Shown one piece after another: positions 15,907 to 24,257 of a DNA stretch of 64,000 nt. The stretch is from Flavobacterium anhuiense (lineage in GTDB: Bacteria > Bacteroidota > Bacteroidia > Flavobacteriales > Flavobacteriaceae): positions 1-64,000 of the forward strand of contig NZ_JUIV01000022.1 in the NCBI RefSeq assembly GCF_004151235.1, given 5' to 3'. Each line of letters begins with the position of its first letter. The first letter of the stretch is position 1. A program made the position numbers and the translations under genes. The notes beneath the pieces were generated by a model that was given only the letters and a program-made list of their open reading frames with translations, was not told the origin of the DNA and ran no database searches.

Positions 15907-18070
15907 TAAGCTGCGGTTTAAAAAGATTATAGAAGTAAGCCCTTTTTTCAATTAATTCATCGTATGTTCCAGCTTCTAAAGCAATTCCCCTATCAATGAG
16001 TATAATAAAATCTGCGCATTTGACTGTTGATAATTTATGTGAAACCAAAATTATAGTCTGATTCTTCATTTCGGTTTTAAACACATCTAAAATTTTATTT
16101 TCACTACGTGAGTCGATTGCGTTTGTCACTTCATCTAGCAATAAAAATTTAGGATGTTTGTAAAAAGCTCTAGCCAGCAGCAGTCTTTGTTTCTGACCTT
16201 GGCTTAAACCTTTTCCCCCTTCACTAAGTTTTGTGTTGAGAGCCTCAGGCAGCAGGTAGAGTTCTTCTTTTAGGTTAGCCCAAGGCAATACCTTTTCAAC
16301 TCTTTCCAGACTATATTCCTGTTCATCTGACAGAACAATGTTGTTTAATATAGTATCATTGTATAGTGTGCTTTCTTGGAAAACCGTTCCTGTATTCTTT
16401 CTTATGAAATCATTGTCAAATGATTTTATGTTGTTCTGTCCTATATAGATTTCTCCCGAGTATCCATCATATACTTTGGATAGTAGTTTCAATATAGTGC
16501 TTTTTCCCGATCCGCTTAAGCCTACAATGGCTGTAGTTTTATTTTCCGGAATTACAAATGTTAGATTGTGCAGAACTCCACGCGATGCACCTTTATATTT
16601 GAAGCTTACATTATTAAATGTGATGTCATTGTTTGAAGAACTGAAAGAATGAATAAGGGATTTGCTTTTAATCTGCTCTTCAGGCATATTATTGATGTCA
16701 TTTACGCGCAGAAAACTGATAAAAGCGGACTGTCCCATTTTTATAAAAGTTATCAATTCTGAAACTGGAACATTCAGCTGTCCAATGATGAATTGAATAG
16801 AAATCAGGGTACCTAAGGACAGATCTCCTTGAATGACCAGATATGCCCCATAAAAGGTCAGGCCTATATCTTTCAGGCCATTAATAAAATCGGCTCCAAG
16901 CTGCTGAATGCGGTCAATATTTAGCAGTTTAATTTCGATATTATATAATGACCCTTGTATCTTTTCCCATTTCCATCTTTTGTTTAAGGCATAATTGTTT
17001 AATTTAATGTCTTCGAAATTTTTTAAAATTTCTATCCATGAACTTTGGTTTTCTCCTAGCAGCTGATAGTAGCTTAAATCCATTTTTTTTCTGATCTGAT
17101 AAAAAAACATGATCCAGAAGATATATAGAACAGTCGCACATAAAAAAATCAAAAACAGATTGCCATCAAAAACAAAAAGTATAACTCCGTAAATAACAAT
17201 AATAAGCATTGACATAAAAACAGATATTGCTGAATTGGAGATGAACTGCTGAATTCTTTCTTGATCCTTTGAGCGCTGCATGATGTCTCCCATTAGCATG
17301 CTGTCGATATAATTCACTGGAAGCGAGAAGACTTTAATAAGGTAATCGGTAACAATGGAAATTTTGATTCGGCTTGCAATATGCAGCGAAACGGTTGCTC
17401 TGATCCATTCTCCTATACTTCTAAAAAGCAGCAGACAGATATTGGCGATTAATACTATTGTGATGAAATTAAAATCCTGCCCTTCAATGCCCACATCGAT
17501 GATTGACCGTGTAATAAAAGGAAGAGAGGCGTATATTAATGCAATTACAATCATAACGAGCAGTAGCTGCGAAAGATTTTTTTTGTACGGGCTTAAATGG
17601 CGGATCAAAAATTCAATCGCCGCTAAGTAATTCGATCTGCCGTTTTTTAATTCATGAAACTTCTCGGATACTTCCAGAACTATGATTCTTCCAGTGTTAC
17701 CGGCATCTATCCAGCTGGCAGCAAATTCCTTTAAGTCATAGTCCACAAGTCCTTTTGCAGGGTCAGAGATGAAAAATCTGCCTTTTTTTACTTTGTATAA
17801 GACTGCGTAATGATTCTTTTTCCAATGGATTATAATGGGTTTGTCAAATGATTTCAGGTCATCAATAGAGACATTATACGCAGCTGAACGGAAACCAATG
17901 GTTTCTGCGGCCTTGCACAGATCATATACAGAGAAACCTTTTGATGTGAGGTTTTTATAGTAAGGAGAGATATCTATTATTTTTTTATAGTGTTTGGCAA
18001 CAATCTTAATGCAGGTTAGGCCGCATGTAAGAGAGTTCTGTTGCGAATAGTGCGGAAAGGTATTAATCAT
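15899..18070 (-). CDS. C39 peptidase-containing ABC exporter (PCAT)
   Basis: A 723-aa bacteriocin-type exporter that cleaves double-glycine leaders and transports the product. The N-terminal C39 peptidase is intact: Gln and catalytic Cys16 in QQNSLTCGLTC, His in KKNHYAVLY, Asp in FISDPAKG. The six-helix membrane domain spans about residues 165-440. The ATPase domain has Walker A GLSGSGKST, signature LSQGQKQR, Walker B FLLLDEVTNAID and the switch His in LVSHKLST. Start and stop overlap both neighbours by 8 bp (ATGATTAA, ATGAATAA), so the three genes are coupled. The likely substrate is the glycine-rich precursor encoded at 19896. Confidence 0.93.
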   Translation of the reverse strand: MINTFPHYSQQNSLTCGLTCIKIVAKHYKKIIDISPYYKNLTSKGFSVYDLCKAAETIGFRSAAYNVSIDDLKSFDKPIIIHWKKNHYAVLYKVKKGRFFISDPAKGLVDYDLKEFAASWIDAGNTGRIIVLEVSEKFHELKNGRSNYLAAIEFLIRHLSPYKKNLSQLLLVMIVIALIYASLPFITRSIIDVGIEGQDFNFITIVLIANICLLLFRSIGEWIRATVSLHIASRIKISIVTDYLIKVFSLPVNYIDSMLMGDIMQRSKDQERIQQFISNSAISVFMSMLIIVIYGVILFVFDGNLFLIFLCATVLYIFWIMFFYQIRKKMDLSYYQLLGENQSSWIEILKNFEDIKLNNYALNKRWKWEKIQGSLYNIEIKLLNIDRIQQLGADFINGLKDIGLTFYGAYLVIQGDLSLGTLISIQFIIGQLNVPVSELITFIKMGQSAFISFLRVNDINNMPEEQIKSKSLIHSFSSSNNDITFNNVSFKYKGASRGVLHNLTFVIPENKTTAIVGLSGSGKSTILKLLSKVYDGYSGEIYIGQNNIKSFDNDFIRKNTGTVFQESTLYNDTILNNIVLSDEQEYSLERVEKVLPWANLKEELYLLPEALNTKLSEGGKGLSQGQKQRLLLARAFYKHPKFLLLDEVTNAIDSRSENKILDVFKTEMKNQTIILVSHKLSTVKCADFIILIDRGIALEAGTYDELIEKRAYFYNLFKPQLNE

Positions 18071-19661
18071 TTAATTCTAATTTGTTTACAACAAAGGGGA
18101 TATATGAAATAAGGCGGTTATCGATAAAAAGGATGGAAAAAGTTTTGAAAATGATTTCTCTAAAAAGGCTCCACTGCTTTCTCTGCATTTCACTTAAACC
18201 TGAGGGTGTTATGTACGCTTTATAGACAGGGATGTTCTTTATTTCAGGGAATTTGCTGATTTTTTTCAATATGGCTACGACTTCTTTTGGAATCAGGGAT
18301 TCAGAATTGTAACTGCTTCGCAACTGCAGCTGCTGCCCATGAAATAATGCTTCGAATTTTTCTAAATTTATTTTTTTCTTCTCCAGCAGCACTTCTGTTT
18401 TAAAGCTGAGCCCATCATCATATGTAAAGACAAACCAGCACTCAAACAGATATTTTAGGAAAGGCGAAAACATATCTGGACAATCAGCAAACCAAGTGTT
18501 TTTGGCTTCTTTCAGCAAATGAACGGCAAATGGAATTTGATGGGACGCATTAAACATTGCTCCTTTTTTTTCTGTAATCAGTTTTGAAATGCGGTAAAAT
18601 AGCGGAGCCAGTTTGTTATATGTTTTTTTTGTCGAAAAACGGTAAACTGGATCATATTGAAAAGGAAACTGCAGTCTTAAAATATTCTCTTTGCCAGTGA
18701 TAAAAAAGTTAAGATGTTCTATTAGAAAATCGTTAATAAATTCTTTTTTAGTGTTTATGACCAGATAAATATTCTCTTCCGTTTTATTTTTACTTACAGG
18801 TTTGGATGAGAAAAAGTAGCAGTCAATTTCCTTATACTGCTTAATGTTTTCTATGAATTCTCTCAAGACCCTAATGGTATTTTTTAACATCTCCATATTT
18901 GAGCTGTTATCAAGTTCGACAACCAGATAATCTTCAGAAACTTTAGAAAGCGTATGAGCCTTGGAATAATAAGGCAATATGCCTCCATGCTGCTCCAAAA
19001 GCTCTTTTGTTAAGTTAATGATGTTTTCCTTGTTTTTGTTTCCATATATATCTGCCACTGCTGCAGTTAGCTTTTGGTAAAATTCGGCATCAAGGGCTTT
19101 AATGAGCTTCATCCTGTATTTGCCGTCACTGCACCAGCTGCCGTTAGCTTTTAATTTAAACTGTGTCACCAAATCAATTAGATTTATAATAGTATACAAA
19201 TGCTCATCAATGTCTTCTGCCCCCATGACATCAAACAAAAGGGATGTGATTTTGACCCTTGCCATGTAATTTTCGTAATCAGATAAAGGCTTAACTCCAT
19301 GTGTTTCCAGCTCCTTTGTATGTGAAATAAGAGATTTTAAAAAATCATCCTGATCGAAAATAATATGGCCTTTAGCAATCATATTTACAAAAGTTCCCTG
19401 ACCTGTCAGATAATCGATCCAAAGGATTTCCTGAATGTTCTGTACAGGAATAATAATTGTTTGGAGTTTTAAATCTTTGTAAAGAACCATCTCATTGAAA
19501 ACATTATTTCTGTCTTTGGTGAATATTATAGTATCAACATCTGAGAATTCATTATTGGTGCCTTCAACATAACTTCCAGTTACTAGACTTGCGTACTGGT
19601 TTGAATAATATTTCGAAAGAAACTCAATAATTTCATGAGTCGTTTTTTTGTTAATTTTCAT
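18063..19661 (-). CDS. Nucleotidyltransferase-fold protein coupled to the exporter
   Basis: A large protein (532 aa from the preferred start MKINKKTTHE at 19661; an upstream start at 19742 gives 559 aa with an unlikely basic extension). The N-terminal ~100 residues carry the minimal nucleotidyltransferase motif GSYVEGTNNEFSDVDTIIFT (GS..DxD), as in polymerase-beta-like and aminoglycoside nucleotidyltransferases. At the place of the usual third carboxylate I read LQTIIIP, without Asp. The remaining ~400 residues match nothing I know. The 8-bp overlap with the exporter suggests it acts on the exported peptide or on self-protection. This is an unusual partner for a bacteriocin exporter. Confidence 0.65.
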   Translation of the reverse strand: MKINKKTTHEIIEFLSKYYSNQYASLVTGSYVEGTNNEFSDVDTIIFTKDRNNVFNEMVLYKDLKLQTIIIPVQNIQEILWIDYLTGQGTFVNMIAKGHIIFDQDDFLKSLISHTKELETHGVKPLSDYENYMARVKITSLLFDVMGAEDIDEHLYTIINLIDLVTQFKLKANGSWCSDGKYRMKLIKALDAEFYQKLTAAVADIYGNKNKENIINLTKELLEQHGGILPYYSKAHTLSKVSEDYLVVELDNSSNMEMLKNTIRVLREFIENIKQYKEIDCYFFSSKPVSKNKTEENIYLVINTKKEFINDFLIEHLNFFITGKENILRLQFPFQYDPVYRFSTKKTYNKLAPLFYRISKLITEKKGAMFNASHQIPFAVHLLKEAKNTWFADCPDMFSPFLKYLFECWFVFTYDDGLSFKTEVLLEKKKINLEKFEALFHGQQLQLRSSYNSESLIPKEVVAILKKISKFPEIKNIPVYKAYITPSGLSEMQRKQWSLFREIIFKTFSILFIDNRLISYIPFVVNKLELND

Positions 19662-19703
19662 ACAGAGATACCTACAAAGGCGTTTTTTAAAATTTATGCT
19701 GGT

Positions 19704-19738
19704 TTGTCTTTTTTTATATGTGAATTTTTTTACTTTTG
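19704..19738 (+). promoter_or_regulatory. Probable promoter of the precursor gene
   Basis: TTG (19704-19706) and TACTTTTG (19731-19738) fit the Bacteroidota TTG / TAnnTTTG pattern, with a slightly long 24-bp spacer. This predicts a leader of about 150 nt before the precursor gene. Confidence 0.4.
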
Positions 19739-19895
19739 CCAAAAAATGTGCAATAATACATATATTTTGTTCAATTTAAAAAGAAAAAAAGATAGTTTTT
19801 CTTATAAATATTTTGAATTGGAAATCATGATTGGAGATTAAAATAAACATTGTAAAATATATAATTAACATAATATTAACATAAATTTAAACTGC

Positions 19896-20588
19896 ATGAA
19901 AGACTTAAGTTTTCCAGAAATTTCTAAGGAAGTCCAACAGAGCGTTTTTGGCGCTTGGGGAGGTTCAAATTCACAAAGCCAAGATTATGATTATGATGGA
20001 GGATGGCTCGATGAGGTCGTAGTCGGAGGGGGCGGAAGTTCAGGCGGATCAGGCGGATCAGGCGGATCAGGTGGCGGGTTTGACTGGCCAGGAGGAGGTG
20101 AAGGTGGTGATCCCGGTTATGATTACGGGGGAGGCGGCGGAGGCGGCGGAGGCTACGATTATGGTGAAAACTTCGTTTCTCCTGATAGTTTTGTAAATGT
20201 CGCAGAAGGTGATGCTAGTGCTGAAGAATTTTGGGATGTTGACAGCAAACTAAGGGCAGCAGTTAATGCAGCTGGACTCGGCGCAGGATTTACCGGAACA
20301 TCAATGGATGCTATAACGGCAATAACAAGAGAGGTAGGCCTAACAGCAAAAACATTTGCTAAAGTAGGTACGGGAATTGGCGCTGCAGGCGTGGTAATCG
20401 GCGGAGTTGAAACTGTTATCGCTGTAAAAGAAGTGGTAACAGGCGAGGATCCATGGACAGATACTGACACTCTGAATGCTATAGCTACAGGTTTAGGTGC
20501 AGCCGCGCTGGTACCGGGACCGCATTCCCTAGTATTTGGAGGATTATCAATCATGGTTGGCTTGGTAGGAGCAGCCTATTCTAATTAA
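19896..20588 (+). CDS. Double-glycine-leader precursor, large Gly-rich bacteriocin-like protein
   Basis: A 230-aa protein. Residues 1-23 form a leader (ISKEVQQSVFGAWGG) with the spacing and GG end cut by C39 exporters. Residues ~50-105 are extremely Gly-rich, partly built of repeated GGS and GSGG units. Residues ~155-185 and 195-229 are hydrophobic, Gly/Ala-rich segments (VGTGIGAAGVVIGG, GGLSIMVGLVGAA) that could enter membranes, separated by a polar stretch. The processed product would be about 207 residues, large for a class II bacteriocin. It lies divergent from the exporter operon and just upstream of a small membrane protein. Function as a toxin is inferred. Confidence 0.78.
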   Translation: MKDLSFPEISKEVQQSVFGAWGGSNSQSQDYDYDGGWLDEVVVGGGGSSGGSGGSGGSGGGFDWPGGGEGGDPGYDYGGGGGGGGGYDYGENFVSPDSFVNVAEGDASAEEFWDVDSKLRAAVNAAGLGAGFTGTSMDAITAITREVGLTAKTFAKVGTGIGAAGVVIGGVETVIAVKEVVTGEDPWTDTDTLNAIATGLGAAALVPGPHSLVFGGLSIMVGLVGAAYSN

Positions 20589-20601
20589 TCAATAAAAAAA
20601 C

Positions 20602-20641
20602 ATTATTGGCATTTGCTTTTTTTGCGGCAAATGCCAATAAT
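20602..20641 (+). terminator. Hairpin between precursor and immunity-like gene
   Basis: Perfect 15-bp arms (ATTATTGGCATTTGC / GCAAATGCCAATAAT) flank an 11-nt T-rich loop. No T run follows, so it probably acts as a partial terminator or mRNA-protecting stem, which would make the precursor transcript more abundant than the downstream genes. Confidence 0.6.
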
Positions 20642-20666
20642 CTAATCAATAAAATTATATTAAAGC

Positions 20667-21080
20667 ATGAAGTCGAAATTGCTTTTTTTTTACGAAAAAT
20701 TACTGAATAACTATTATTATCATCTTAAATATGATGAAGAGACTTCAAAAAGATATGCCTATGTGGCAATTAGGAATATTCTGGGCATAGCGGTCTTTAT
20801 GTTTAGCATGCTGTTTTTTGTGGTTATCACCTGTCTTTTCAGCATAAATGTAAATATTAAGGGAAACAGGCTGTCAGCTTACCTTATCATGGCAATTTTA
20901 CTAGTCTGGTTTATTTATTTCTGTAAAAAGACCCTCAAACCCTTGTTTGATGGCATAGAACTTAAGAGCGAAAAAACGCCAAAGGATAATTTCTTTACGA
21001 TATTGCTGCTCTCGGTTGGATTATTTGCAGGGGGAATGTTTGTAATTGCCAGGCTCACTGCTATTTATTTGTGCGGATAA
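20667..21080 (+). CDS. Small membrane protein, candidate immunity protein
   Basis: A 137-aa protein with three predicted membrane helices (about residues 36-58, 68-86, 108-130) and a charged N-terminus (YHLKYDEETSKRY). There is no recognisable family motif. It lies between the double-glycine precursor and the outer-membrane channel gene, 79 bp after the precursor and past a strong hairpin. This position, size and topology are typical of immunity proteins for membrane-active bacteriocins, so that role is proposed. A helper in export is the main alternative. Confidence 0.6.
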   Translation: MKSKLLFFYEKLLNNYYYHLKYDEETSKRYAYVAIRNILGIAVFMFSMLFFVVITCLFSINVNIKGNRLSAYLIMAILLVWFIYFCKKTLKPLFDGIELKSEKTPKDNFFTILLLSVGLFAGGMFVIARLTAIYLCG

Positions 21081-21165
21081 TAATAGATTATACAACAACT
21101 GCATCATTGCAATTCAATTTTAAAAGCAGGGTTCCAGCCATATCCTGTTTTTTTACTATTTTCCT

Positions 21166-22596
21166 ATGTTCAGAATTTTTCTTATAAGTTTGATGTGCCT
21201 TTATAGTCGCGATATCTTTTCTCAAAAAGCTCTTGAAATAAATGATTTTATAAATAATGTTGAAAGTTCGTCAGAAATTGCAAGAAGTGCAAAATACACA
21301 GAACTCAACAATAAGGAATACAGGCTGTTTAATAAAAGTTTTCTGCCTGACTTTTCATTGAATTTTTCTCTTCCCAGCTACAACAGGTCTATTTCAGAGG
21401 TGATGCAGCCAGACGGAAGTTATGCTTTTAGGGAGTCCAACTCGGCCAACTCAAAGGTCAGTTTATCCCTTACGCAAAAAATACCTTTTACGGGAGGAAA
21501 AATAACCATATCAAACTCCTTAAACAGATTGGATCTGTTTGGAGACGACCAAAGATCAACTTCATATTCTGCATCCTGGCTCGGGATAAATTTCTCTCAA
21601 TCATTGACCTTTTTTAATGAAATGAAATGGGAGAATAAGATACAGCAAGCAAAATACAACTACAACAACCTAATTAACCGGCAAAAGCGGATAGATATTA
21701 AAAAAGCCGCCGTAAGACATTACTTTGAGCTGGCTAAAATAAAAAAGCAGGCGGTTCTTATCGATGCAGAATGGATTTCAGCCAGCAAATACAAAAAGAT
21801 TGTAAAAGACCTTATAAGTGCCGGGAGGATAATGGCCTATGATTCCATTGATGTAGAGCTAAGGCTTTTAGATATTCAAAGGAATCAGGTTTTTCTAAAA
21901 AAAGGAGAGGCGTTAAAAATAAAGTCAATTAACAGCTTCTTTAACTCAGAAATTATCAGAGACTCAGACCAGCTGCCTGTACCTGGATTGAATTTTGAAG
22001 TTCAAAGCCCGGATGCCTACATTGAAAGCTATTTGCTTGTCCATCAGATTGTAGCCGCAAACAGTTTAACCGGGCTGGATAAAAACATCAGGCAGCTGCA
22101 AAGCATGAAGTACTACTCAGCAAACTTGTCTCTGGGGGTGGGGTTCAACAACGCTACAGATCAGTATCAGGATATTTTTAAGGATCCAAACCAGAGTCAG
22201 AATTTTTCAATCTCTTTAAGTTTGCCGCTGCTGGATTTTGGAAAAAGAAAAACAGAATTTCAAATCAGCAAGACAAAGTATGAAATAGAAGCTTTAAACT
22301 TGGAGCTTGATAAGAGAAATACCATAGAGAGGATTAATCTTACAGTGCAGGAAATAAGGGATCTTTATGAGGCGCTCAAGATTGAGAAATCAAGATCGGC
22401 GCTTTTGCAGAACAAATTAAAATTAATGGAAAAACTGCTTTTTGCGCAGAAAGTCTTATATGCCGAATATTCTGATGCCGAACGCTTAAGCTATGATGCC
22501 AATATAGAGATAATGAATATTACCGAACAGATCTACAATAAGGTAACCGATCTTGAACAGATAACTTTAACCGATATAATCAAATATGAGAATTAG
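21166..22596 (+). CDS. TolC-family outer-membrane channel of the peptide exporter
   Basis: A 476-aa outer-membrane efflux protein with a signal peptide (about residue 19, ending FSQ) and two repeats of long amphipathic helices with connecting strands. The first repeat includes FSLTQKIPFTGGKITISNSL-like barrel strands; the second has FSISLSLPLLDFGKRKTEF, a typical OEP pattern. It completes the tripartite exporter with the ABC protein and HlyD encoded on the opposite strand. It ends 11 bp inside the next gene, an acetyltransferase, so both are read from one message. Confidence 0.85.
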   Translation: MFRIFLISLMCLYSRDIFSQKALEINDFINNVESSSEIARSAKYTELNNKEYRLFNKSFLPDFSLNFSLPSYNRSISEVMQPDGSYAFRESNSANSKVSLSLTQKIPFTGGKITISNSLNRLDLFGDDQRSTSYSASWLGINFSQSLTFFNEMKWENKIQQAKYNYNNLINRQKRIDIKKAAVRHYFELAKIKKQAVLIDAEWISASKYKKIVKDLISAGRIMAYDSIDVELRLLDIQRNQVFLKKGEALKIKSINSFFNSEIIRDSDQLPVPGLNFEVQSPDAYIESYLLVHQIVAANSLTGLDKNIRQLQSMKYYSANLSLGVGFNNATDQYQDIFKDPNQSQNFSISLSLPLLDFGKRKTEFQISKTKYEIEALNLELDKRNTIERINLTVQEIRDLYEALKIEKSRSALLQNKLKLMEKLLFAQKVLYAEYSDAERLSYDANIEIMNITEQIYNKVTDLEQITLTDIIKYEN

Positions 22597-23050
22597 ACCA
22601 GCTACACATGACGATCTTCCGGCAATACTGCCATTATTTCAAGATTTGGATGCAAAACACCGTAGAAGTAGTAAAGATATCAGAGATGAAATTAAGCCAG
22701 AGAGATACGAATTGTTATTCAATAGTACCTTTAAGGAAAATAGCGACCTGATATTGAGTGTTGTTGAGAAAGAACAGGAAGTGATTGGATTTGCTCTGGC
22801 TAAAATTACTCAGGTTCAAAAAAATTTTATCCTTAAGGATTCATTGATTGGCGAGGTTCTTTACGTGGCAGTCAGCGAAAGATATAAAAGGGGAGGAATA
22901 GGAAGGGAGCTAATGAAGGATATGGAGCAGCGGCTGATTGAAAAAGGGGTAGAAAAATTTCAATTGCGTGTTTTTAGCTTTAATGATGAAACATTTCCTG
23001 AAAAAGCGGATTACAGACCTAAATATACCGTTTATGAAAAATATGTATAG
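22586..23050 (+). CDS. GNAT-family N-acetyltransferase coupled to the channel gene
   Basis: A 154-aa GNAT enzyme. Motif A is clear: LYVAVSERYKRGGIGRELMKDMEQRL contains the acetyl-CoA pyrophosphate-binding R-x-x-G-x-G/A pattern (KRGGIG). The N-terminus IRPATHDDLPAILPLF is typical. The start codon lies within the last codons of the channel gene (11-bp overlap), showing it belongs to the bacteriocin-like transcript. It could acetylate the exported peptide, or protect the host by modifying a target. Coupling to a TolC gene is unusual. The acceptor is unknown. Confidence 0.85.
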   Translation: MRIRPATHDDLPAILPLFQDLDAKHRRSSKDIRDEIKPERYELLFNSTFKENSDLILSVVEKEQEVIGFALAKITQVQKNFILKDSLIGEVLYVAVSERYKRGGIGRELMKDMEQRLIEKGVEKFQLRVFSFNDETFPEKADYRPKYTVYEKYV

Positions 23051-23093
23051 GGCATTTCAATTGTATTTAATTAAATTTGTTTACCATTACTAG

Positions 23094-23396
23094 ATGAGAT
23101 TTTTTACTCCTATTAAATTTGGATTTTTAACATCTGTATTAGCATACATTTTATTGAATTCGATAATTGCTTTTAAGAATTATCAAAATAAAAAAGAACT
23201 TTCTGCTTTTGATTTAAATCAAGACGGTCTTTTTTCAAGCAATGAAATATCAGCAGAACAGAAGGCGGCGATGGATAAAGTTTCCAATGATACAGCAAGA
23301 AATTTAGCTCACTTTACGTTAATTCCTTTTGCGATAGTCTTAGGATATGGTGCTTATAAACTTAAAAAGAAAATAGATATGAATTTAGTTGCTTAA
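23094..23396 (+). CDS. Small membrane protein with an EF-hand-like loop
   Basis: A 100-aa protein: N-terminal hydrophobic helix (FGFLTSVLAYILLNSIIAF), a polar middle with one EF-hand-like calcium loop (DLNQDGLFSSNE, ligands at positions 1, 3, 5, 9 and 12), and a second hydrophobic helix (LIPFAIVLGYGAYKL). The topology would place the loop on one side of the membrane between two helices. It stands 43 bp after the acetyltransferase on the same strand and may belong to the same transcript. No known family; calcium binding is a motif-based guess. Confidence 0.6.
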   Translation: MRFFTPIKFGFLTSVLAYILLNSIIAFKNYQNKKELSAFDLNQDGLFSSNEISAEQKAAMDKVSNDTARNLAHFTLIPFAIVLGYGAYKLKKKIDMNLVA

Positions 23397-23580
23397 AGTT
23401 ATATTTTATCATCAGTTTTCAAAAAATAAAAGGCCAGTTCTATTAAATACTACGGGTCAGGACCTGGAGGAGTTCCATGTTAATGCTTTTGAAATTCTCG
23501 AGCTCAAAGGTAATGAAGTGCAGCACATAGCGGCATTTATTGCTGAGGAGCTATTGCGGGCTACAGCGGTCACTGGCTAA
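23389..23580 (+). pseudogene. C-terminal fragment of an NTF2/SnoaL-like domain protein
   Basis: A 63-codon frame without a good start; the first codon would be TTG overlapping the previous gene's end. The sequence VLLNTTGQDLEEFHVNAFEILELKGNEVQHIAAFIAEELL looks like the last strands and helix of an NTF2/SnoaL-type domain, found alone or at the end of some ECF sigma factors. The N-terminal part is missing, so it is most likely a truncated relic left by the rearrangements at this module's end. The exact parent family is uncertain. Confidence 0.35.
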
Positions 23581-23706
23581 ACTGGATTTGTTCGGGCGAA
23601 AGCCTTGAGATGCCGGCGCAAGCTTTGCGTTTTTTTGCCTGCCGGCTCTGGGTACGCAGCCAATATTGCTTTAGTTTAATATTATTTTGGGATAATATAA
23701 TTTTTA

Positions 23707-23780
23707 GGAGCTGTTCCCGCTATCCGCTCCAATCTTCTGCGCCGAACCACGGCCCAGAAGGATTTCTGCTGCTATCGGGT
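23707..23780. repeat. Dispersed repeat A, copy 3
   Basis: It reads GGAGCTGTTCCCGCTATCCG, then CTTCTGCGCCG, a short loop, CGGCCCAGAAGG, and TGCTGCTATCGGGTC. It aligns along its whole length with copy 2. Confidence 0.8.
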
Positions 23781-23960
23781 CTATGACGGTGACGGGTGTC
23801 CGTCCAGTCTTTGTAGAGCTTCATATTTAGCTTGTTGGTGAATTAATAAATCATTTGGCTAGCTGCCTTATTATAATTGTAATTTTCATGGCAACAAAGA
23901 TTTTTTGTTCTAAATTTAAAGTATATCGTACCTTTAATTCGACTGAAAACTGATTTTCCG

Positions 23961-23985
23961 ATTGTGCAAGTGATACTTGCACAAT
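23961..23985. repeat. Palindrome ATTGTGCAAGT-GAT-ACTTGCACAAT
   Basis: A perfect 11-bp inverted repeat with 3-bp loop. It recurs in extended form at 28197-28225, also followed by ATTACCT, about 285 bp before the next hairpin here and 111 bp there. Confidence 0.8.
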
Positions 23986-24257
23986 TACCTAGGGTCAAAC
24001 TAATTTAGAGCAAAGCAGTATTTAGTTTTATATATTGGTGGAAAACGAAAAATATGGATAGTTCTCATTTCTAGTTATTTTCCCTTGATAAGGATCAGAG
24101 GTGTTAGAAATATGGAATGCCTTCTTTGGACTACCTAATATTTATGGTTAATTTTTGCTTCTCCACAGATTTACGAATTTATCCATTTTTATTCTTATTT
24201 TAAAGAACTAAAAATAAAAGCAAAATTGATTTACAGCTATCGTATTTAGTATAAGTA

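Larger units (their letters stand above)
23581..24257. other. Non-coding module end with repeat A and a palindrome
   Basis: This holds repeat A copy 3, the TTGTGCAAGT palindrome, and from about 24196 an AT-rich flank (TTTTAAAGAA..AAAAGCAAAA) that is also present before the hairpins at 26172, 28336 and, more weakly, 33976. Confidence 0.5.

Noticed and set aside
19635..19841. 68-codon plus-strand frame between the divergent bacteriocin genes
   Set aside because: It is antisense to the nucleotidyltransferase start and runs into the promoter region; composition is that of AT-rich non-coding DNA.
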